A DNA stretch of 64,000 nucleotides, from positions 20,324,866-20,388,865 of the forward strand of contig CM038706.1 in assembly GCA_021613375.1 (NCBI GenBank), given 5' to 3'. A program made the position numbers and the translations under genes. Shown piece after piece: positions 59,718 to 64,000 of the stretch (position 1 is the first letter of the stretch; each line of letters begins with the position of its first letter). The notes beneath the pieces were generated by a model. That model was not told where the DNA came from. It was given only the letters and a program-made list of their open reading frames with translations, and made no database searches. Source of the DNA: Megaleporinus macrocephalus (Eukaryota; Chordata; Actinopteri; Characiformes; Anostomidae).

Positions 59718-60474
59718 CAGTGCTGTGAGTCAGAACCCTCAGTTTATTCTTTATTTTAGGTGAAAATGTTTGTCGACTGTATGTATTTATTTTTCAGCAC
59801 CAGAAAAAAGAAGCATACATACGTACGCACGTATTTAACACTTATTTGCACTCTCTCATCCACACTTTGCCTACAGTTTCCATTCCAGTTTCTATGGGAA
59901 ACTCCTTCAAAGTTAGAAGTTGTAGAAGTTACTGTCCGAGTAAACCCAAACGCGTTCACTGATGTTGAGCCCTGGACTCTGGGGTGGTCAGGCCATTGTT
60001 CTGAGAACACCAACAGCTTCTTGATTTGATTGGCAAAAGTTCCTCTTTTCTGTCTATTTACTTTTCTCATTGAGGGCTTCATGACAGCTACACATCTTTT
60101 TAGACCCATAGAGTTGAGATGTCTCCTCACCGTGGAAGGCTGGACAAGAACAGCTGTGGATTTATTCAGATTAGAAGCAAGAGTGGAGCCTGGTTTTCTC
60201 CTTTCTCTCTGAAAGATGAATTGCTTTAAGTGCCATTTATCTGATGGGGCCTGTTTTGGTGGTCTGCCAGGTGTGACACATTTGTTAGCGGTCTCGTTTT
60301 CTCTGTAGCTTTTAGTAATTTCTTAAAATCCTCCGTTTCATTTGTTTTCCTTTGGCTTTCCTGTTTCTATGCAAGCAGATTATATTTAATCTCTTCACAA
60401 GTATCTCTTGTACTTGGCTGTTTTGACTGTGAACTAATTAGATGAAGGGCAGGCTCTGACTTTTGACAGTACTG
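59718..60474 (-). mobile_element. Tc1-like DNA transposon relic, copy 3
   Basis: The element is 757 nt and flanked by TA (59716-59717 and 60475-60476). The left end CAGTGCTGTGAGTCAGAACC lacks a few bases against the right end, whose inverse is CAGTACTGTCAAAAGTCAGA. On the minus strand an open stretch of 124 codons (60130 to 59756) keeps a Tc1-type DNA-binding/linker region (MRRHLNSMGLKRCVAVMKPS), but the catalytic domain is missing or frameshifted. It is a dead transposon copy, not a host gene. Confidence 0.8.
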
Positions 60475-61111
60475 TAGGTGGCACGCAATGCCTCTTAATA
60501 CAGAAACAAGTGCCAAAGTTAATCAAGAGTATCTTTACTTTATTAATTAATTTCCTTTTTTTGCCCTTCCTTGAGAAACTTAATTAATAACTAAAATATG
60601 TATTTCACTAAACTTGTTCAGTGAATTAAACATTGTCTTATTTTAGTGTAAGTTTTATGAACAGTAGTCTATATTGAGTGTGAATTTTATACTGTATAGA
60701 CTTTATTGGTAGATAAATCATGTCATGGATTTGCCTGAGAAAGGAAACTTAGTGTAATAGTTGTATGATGTTGAGCTAGTGAGCTTAGTAAATTAATCTA
60801 TCAAATATAAATAATTAAAGTGACCAGACCCAGTTAGAGTATGTAATTATTAATTTTATTTAAATCCAATAGCATTCGACTGCAGTGCACCATAAATTCT
60901 CCACGAAAAGCATTTAGATCAGGATCTTCTTTCAGCATACTCTGAGAGTAAAGAAGGAAGGAGATCTTTAAACTTGGGGAATCATGTGATAACTTTAATA
61001 TACTGCATGTTTATTATTTGATGCAAACTGTGGTCACTTTTTTCTGCTTTACTGTTTTTAAGAGAAAGATAAGTTTGTACAATTACAATTTCTTTCTTTC
61101 TTTATTTTCAG

Positions 61112-61235
61112 ACATGACCCTCTTCTTATTCCGGGAAATGAGCAGATTGAAAACATGGACGTTAATGTGAAGAGATATGACTCCACAGGAATGTTTCACT
61201 GGTGTCCATCCAAAGACATAGAGAAGGTCATTCTG
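61112..61235 (+). CDS. kcnma1: BK channel alpha exon: linker end and entry to RCK2
   Basis: This 124-nt exon completes Arg and encodes [40 protein letters not shown] and L. It joins the flexible linker to RCK2; [10 protein letters not shown] is a Slo1 signature. Relative to mammals [14 protein letters not shown] replaces NDQIDNMDSNVKKY and PSKDIE replaces APKEIE, all mild. Acceptor TTTTCAG after a TTTC-rich tract; donor GTGGGT. Confidence 0.97.
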
Positions 61236-62432
61236 GTGGGTATTGTTTTATACTTATAAGCTCAAACATTGTACACGTGCCTGACCAGAATAACTTTATA
61301 AACGTCATTCTTCTGACCCTATAGTGCAACATACAACAGCAGAACATTACACAAGGCCATGTAAGGTGCAGATGCGTGATTGTGTAATATGGGTGCAGAA
61401 TATACAGTAACTACACCAGACAATAAATATATAGAACAATAAACACACAGGACAATAAACACAAGACGGAACTACAAAACTGTATTTTTTGTTGTATAAT
61501 AAAATATAGCTTTGTTGTATAACAACGTCCTATAATCACATATGACCAGAGACATGATAGATTATATTTCTTGTATGCACTGAGACTGTAATACAAATAA
61601 AAAGTGTTAATGGATGCACAAGTTGTAACACTGTCTTTAACAACTGAGATCCAAAACCAATTTAGCTTTGGTTTCAAATCACCTCTCAATGCTTTATTAT
61701 ATTACTAACTGAAATAAATCTGTTTAGAGAGAGAGGCTTTATTGTCCCCCACACCACATGCTAGGTTTGAATATATGTCCGCAGTAAAATTCTGCCAGGA
61801 GATTTTTCCAGAATGATGGTTCTAAGCAGAAAAGATATTGTATTATGATTTGCATTTGGTGAAAAGCGATCATCTAATTTTTTATTAGAATTTGTGCGCA
61901 TAGTGTTGCTTTGCAGAAACTAGAATTTCTGTAATAATTACATTGTAATAATTATGTAATGTTATTAATATGAAAATGACCCCAAGAATGATAGACTTAT
62001 ATAAGTTAAAGGGTTCATTTTTGTGAAGAATACTAATATTAAACAACAAAAAAATCCAATATCTCTTTATATTGGCCATTTTATATTTATATTTCCAATT
62101 TAAATGTTATCCTCCAGTTCCAGATGAACAGTGTTTTACCGACTCATGTGATGTCCATAAGTTTCTAAGTGGTCACGTTTGCTAAACTCATACAAATACT
62201 GGAAACTCAGTCTTAAATAATAATAAATAAAGGAGGTGCAGTTACAAAATGTAGTTTTGTATTTTCGTTGTTTTAACCATTATAGCATTGCGTGTCCCAA
62301 GTTACCAGTTCACGAGTCTGCGTATTTATATAGTTAAAAATAAGTGGGTGCCCAAATGTCCAATACCATTTTGGAACCACATGTACTTTCTTTTAGTGTA
62401 AATTTGTCCCTAACAAGTTTATCTCTCCACAG
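61236..62432 (+). other. Intron at RCK2 start
   Basis: This 1.2-kb AT-rich intron contains short imperfect repeats of GGACAATAAACACA near 61420-61465. Nothing else was recognised. Confidence 0.8.
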
Positions 62433-62657
62433 ACGAGGAGTGAGGCCTCCATGACAGTTCTGAGCGGACACGTAGTGGTCTGTATATTTGGAGACGTCAC
62501 ATCTGCTTTGGTGGGCCTGCGGAATTTAGTGATGCCTTTAAGAGCAAGTAACTTCCATTACCACGAGCTAAAGCACATCGTGTTTGTGGGCTCGCTGGAT
62601 TATCTGAGGAGAGAGTGGGAAACCCTTCACAACTTCCCGAAAGTCTCCATCTTACCC
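62433..62657 (+). CDS. kcnma1: BK channel alpha exon: RCK2 Rossmann core
   Basis: This exon of 225 nt (75 codons, phase 0 at both ends) encodes [60 protein letters not shown] and [15 protein letters not shown]. It opens RCK2, the second gating-ring domain, whose later part carries the calcium bowl. HVVVCIFGD is the first Rossmann strand and turn. Differences from mammals are conservative (TSALVG for SSALIG, LDYLRR for IEYLKR). Acceptor CCACAG; donor GTGAGT. The gene continues beyond the window, with GTPLSR expected at the start of the next exon. Confidence 0.97.
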
Positions 62658-64000
62658 GTGAGTGCACTGCGGAATCATTAGGCTACGAAAACACTTTTTA
62701 CAAGCAACCAAGACACAAAAGTACAAAAGTTTCAAGCACAGTGAACTAGACTCAGGTGTTAATTAACAATAGTACACGAGCGGGAGCGTTCAAGGTGAGT
62801 ACCATAGATCAGCACAGCTGTGGAGTTATTCATGATATCACAACCATTAATGTGTTCTAGTGCTGAAGAAGAAGAAAAGAAGAACCAGGCATTATTTCAA
62901 ACTAATGTTTATAATATTGATATGAAGGAGTAAATTATTAACATAATACCATGATTCCCACAGAGATACACCATAAACACCATAATTGTAACAGTAGAAA
63001 CTTAATAAAACAAAGACTTTTTAGAATACAAATGCATTGTATTATTCAAGATCAGGTGTCTTGCTCTGCAGAAAACAAGAATACGTATAATGCTTATGTT
63101 ACAATCAGTGATCTATGAGGACCACTTACCTCCGGGGAGTATGTGCTGCTTCAGTCATGGCTGTTTTTATAGTTTTTTAGTTGTTGACATAATCTGACAT
63201 TGCTGTTTACATTATTTTATGATGAACGGACCAAAATAAATGCTAAACTTTTACAAAAGTCTGGTTAGATTAACATACATTAAAAGAGAAGCATATTTTT
63301 TTTTTCTTTTTTACTCTAAAAGTTTTTTTCTTCTGACAGCACCAATAACTGTTGTGTTCGATAGTTTAGGCACCCTTGCTCAAATGGCATGTTTGGTTGA
63401 TTTAAAGTGAAAATAAGGACCCAACCTCTACAGAGAACACACATTTTACTGTACAATTACTGACTGTTTGCTGAATTGAATATATTGGAAAATGTGGCCT
63501 AGTCAAAAATGATGTTTTTCCAGTAACAATATAATAAGTAGCAAATAACTGAATGGAAATTGTGCAGTAAAATGAACAGAGTCATATTTAAACTTGTCCC
63601 CTGTAAAGGCTGTGTTCATTTATTTCCTCTTAGAAAATCAACGAAACAGGAAATCTGACCACGAGTGTTAATTTTTTTTCATGTGACTATAAACATGCAT
63701 ATTACTAATGAACTGTATATATGTAAATAATACAAGTATGCTGGAAAAAGTGCTGTTGTCAGACACAAGTGGAACATTTTTCGACTGCCGGCTTGTTTCT
63801 CAGAGCAGCGTTTGTGCAGTGTTAGTCCGTGCTGTTGCAGGCTCATGCTGCTTTTGTGAAACGCTGGCCCAGCTGCCTGCTTTAGAGCTTGTTATCAGTG
63901 GCTTGACTGAATATTAAAAGTGAACCCAAAACGCTGCCGTCAGCGAAGGCTACCCTTTAGATTAGAGAACATCTCCACATCCCCCAGTGCATAGTTAGAT
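62658..64000 (+). other. Intron downstream of the last exon in the window (5' part)
   Basis: AT-rich intron sequence. It includes a dispersed TIR repeat (about 63350-63690) and no exon up to the end of the window. Confidence 0.75.
63350..63690. mobile_element. Non-autonomous TIR element (GCAAAAGTTTGGGCACC family), copy 3
   Basis: The left part GATAGTTTAGGCACCCTTGC followed by TCAAATGGCATG and the interior CCTCTACAGAGAACACACA and AGAAAATCAACGAAACAGG match the copies at 38914-39230 and 49805-50128. The ends are eroded, so the limits are approximate. Confidence 0.55.

Larger units (their letters stand above)
51380..61111 (+). other. 9.7-kb intron within the RCK1-RCK2 linker
   Basis: This intron holds a GA-rich tract (51420-51545), a MITE (52520-52707), a compound (CT)n(TA)n(TG)n microsatellite (53690-53793), a palindrome with an octamer motif (55207-55243), a SINE (about 56200-56556) and a Tc1-like relic (59718-60474). 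Positions 54600-55330 and 58780-59210 are repeat-free and could be conserved non-coding sequence. No convincing exon was found. Confidence 0.7.

Noticed and set aside
59756..60130. 124-codon open frame on the minus strand
   Set aside because: It is part of a Tc1-like transposase relic between terminal repeats, not a host gene.

Overview
The window is the middle of one large animal gene on the + strand: kcnma1 (slo1), which encodes the pore-forming alpha subunit of the BK (Slo1, KCa1.1) large-conductance calcium- and voltage-activated potassium channel. The host is probably a teleost fish. Evidence for this is the vertebrate-type Slo1 protein, Tc1-like transposon relics with TA target sites, a tRNA-derived SINE with a (GAAT)n tail, and long AT-rich introns. 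The sequence does not decide between the teleost duplicates kcnma1a and kcnma1b. No other gene, no RNA gene and no antisense gene could be supported.

Sixteen constitutive-path exons (positions 1744 to 62657, counting one of the mutually exclusive pair) join in frame to 575 complete codons. They run from the S4 voltage sensor through S5, the selectivity filter (TVGYGD), S6, the whole RCK1 domain, the RCK1-RCK2 linker with its CKACH heme motif, and the start of RCK2. The N-terminus with S0-S3 lies upstream of the window. The calcium bowl and C-terminus lie downstream. All splice junctions are GT/AG and all exon phases agree.

The most informative part is the set of alternative exons. (1) Two homologous 92-nt exons (6748-6839 and 6926-7017) are separated by only 86 nt and swap the end of S6 and the S6-RCK1 linker. 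Including both would break the frame. (2) A 12-nt microexon (29353-29364) adds four residues (SRKR). (3) The long intron 33459-51285 carries three cassettes with the same phase: the STREX exon (40137-40310, 58 aa), an 11-aa exon (45713-45745) and a 105-aa exon (48148-48462). I do not recognise the 105-aa exon. It would put a disordered, Ser/Pro/Arg-rich segment with kinase-type, 14-3-3-type and SH3-ligand-type motifs into the RCK1-RCK2 linker. UGCAUG (Rbfox) motifs sit beside several of these exons.

The pore carries a coding oddity: the residue four after the GYG glycine-tyrosine pair (Tyr294 in mammalian Slo1, the external TEA site) is Cys here.

Most of the remaining sequence is intron. It holds three Tc1-like relics of one family with TIRs (8855-9546, about 44660-45200, 59718-60474), another Tc1/mariner relic near 23400-24070, a TIR element bounded by GGGCCCGACC repeats (12722-14510), two short MITE-like families, a SINE (about 56200-56556), several microsatellites, a perfect 39-bp inverted repeat (21629-21724), a G-quadruplex motif (33876-33902) and a CpG-rich patch (about 43170-43600).
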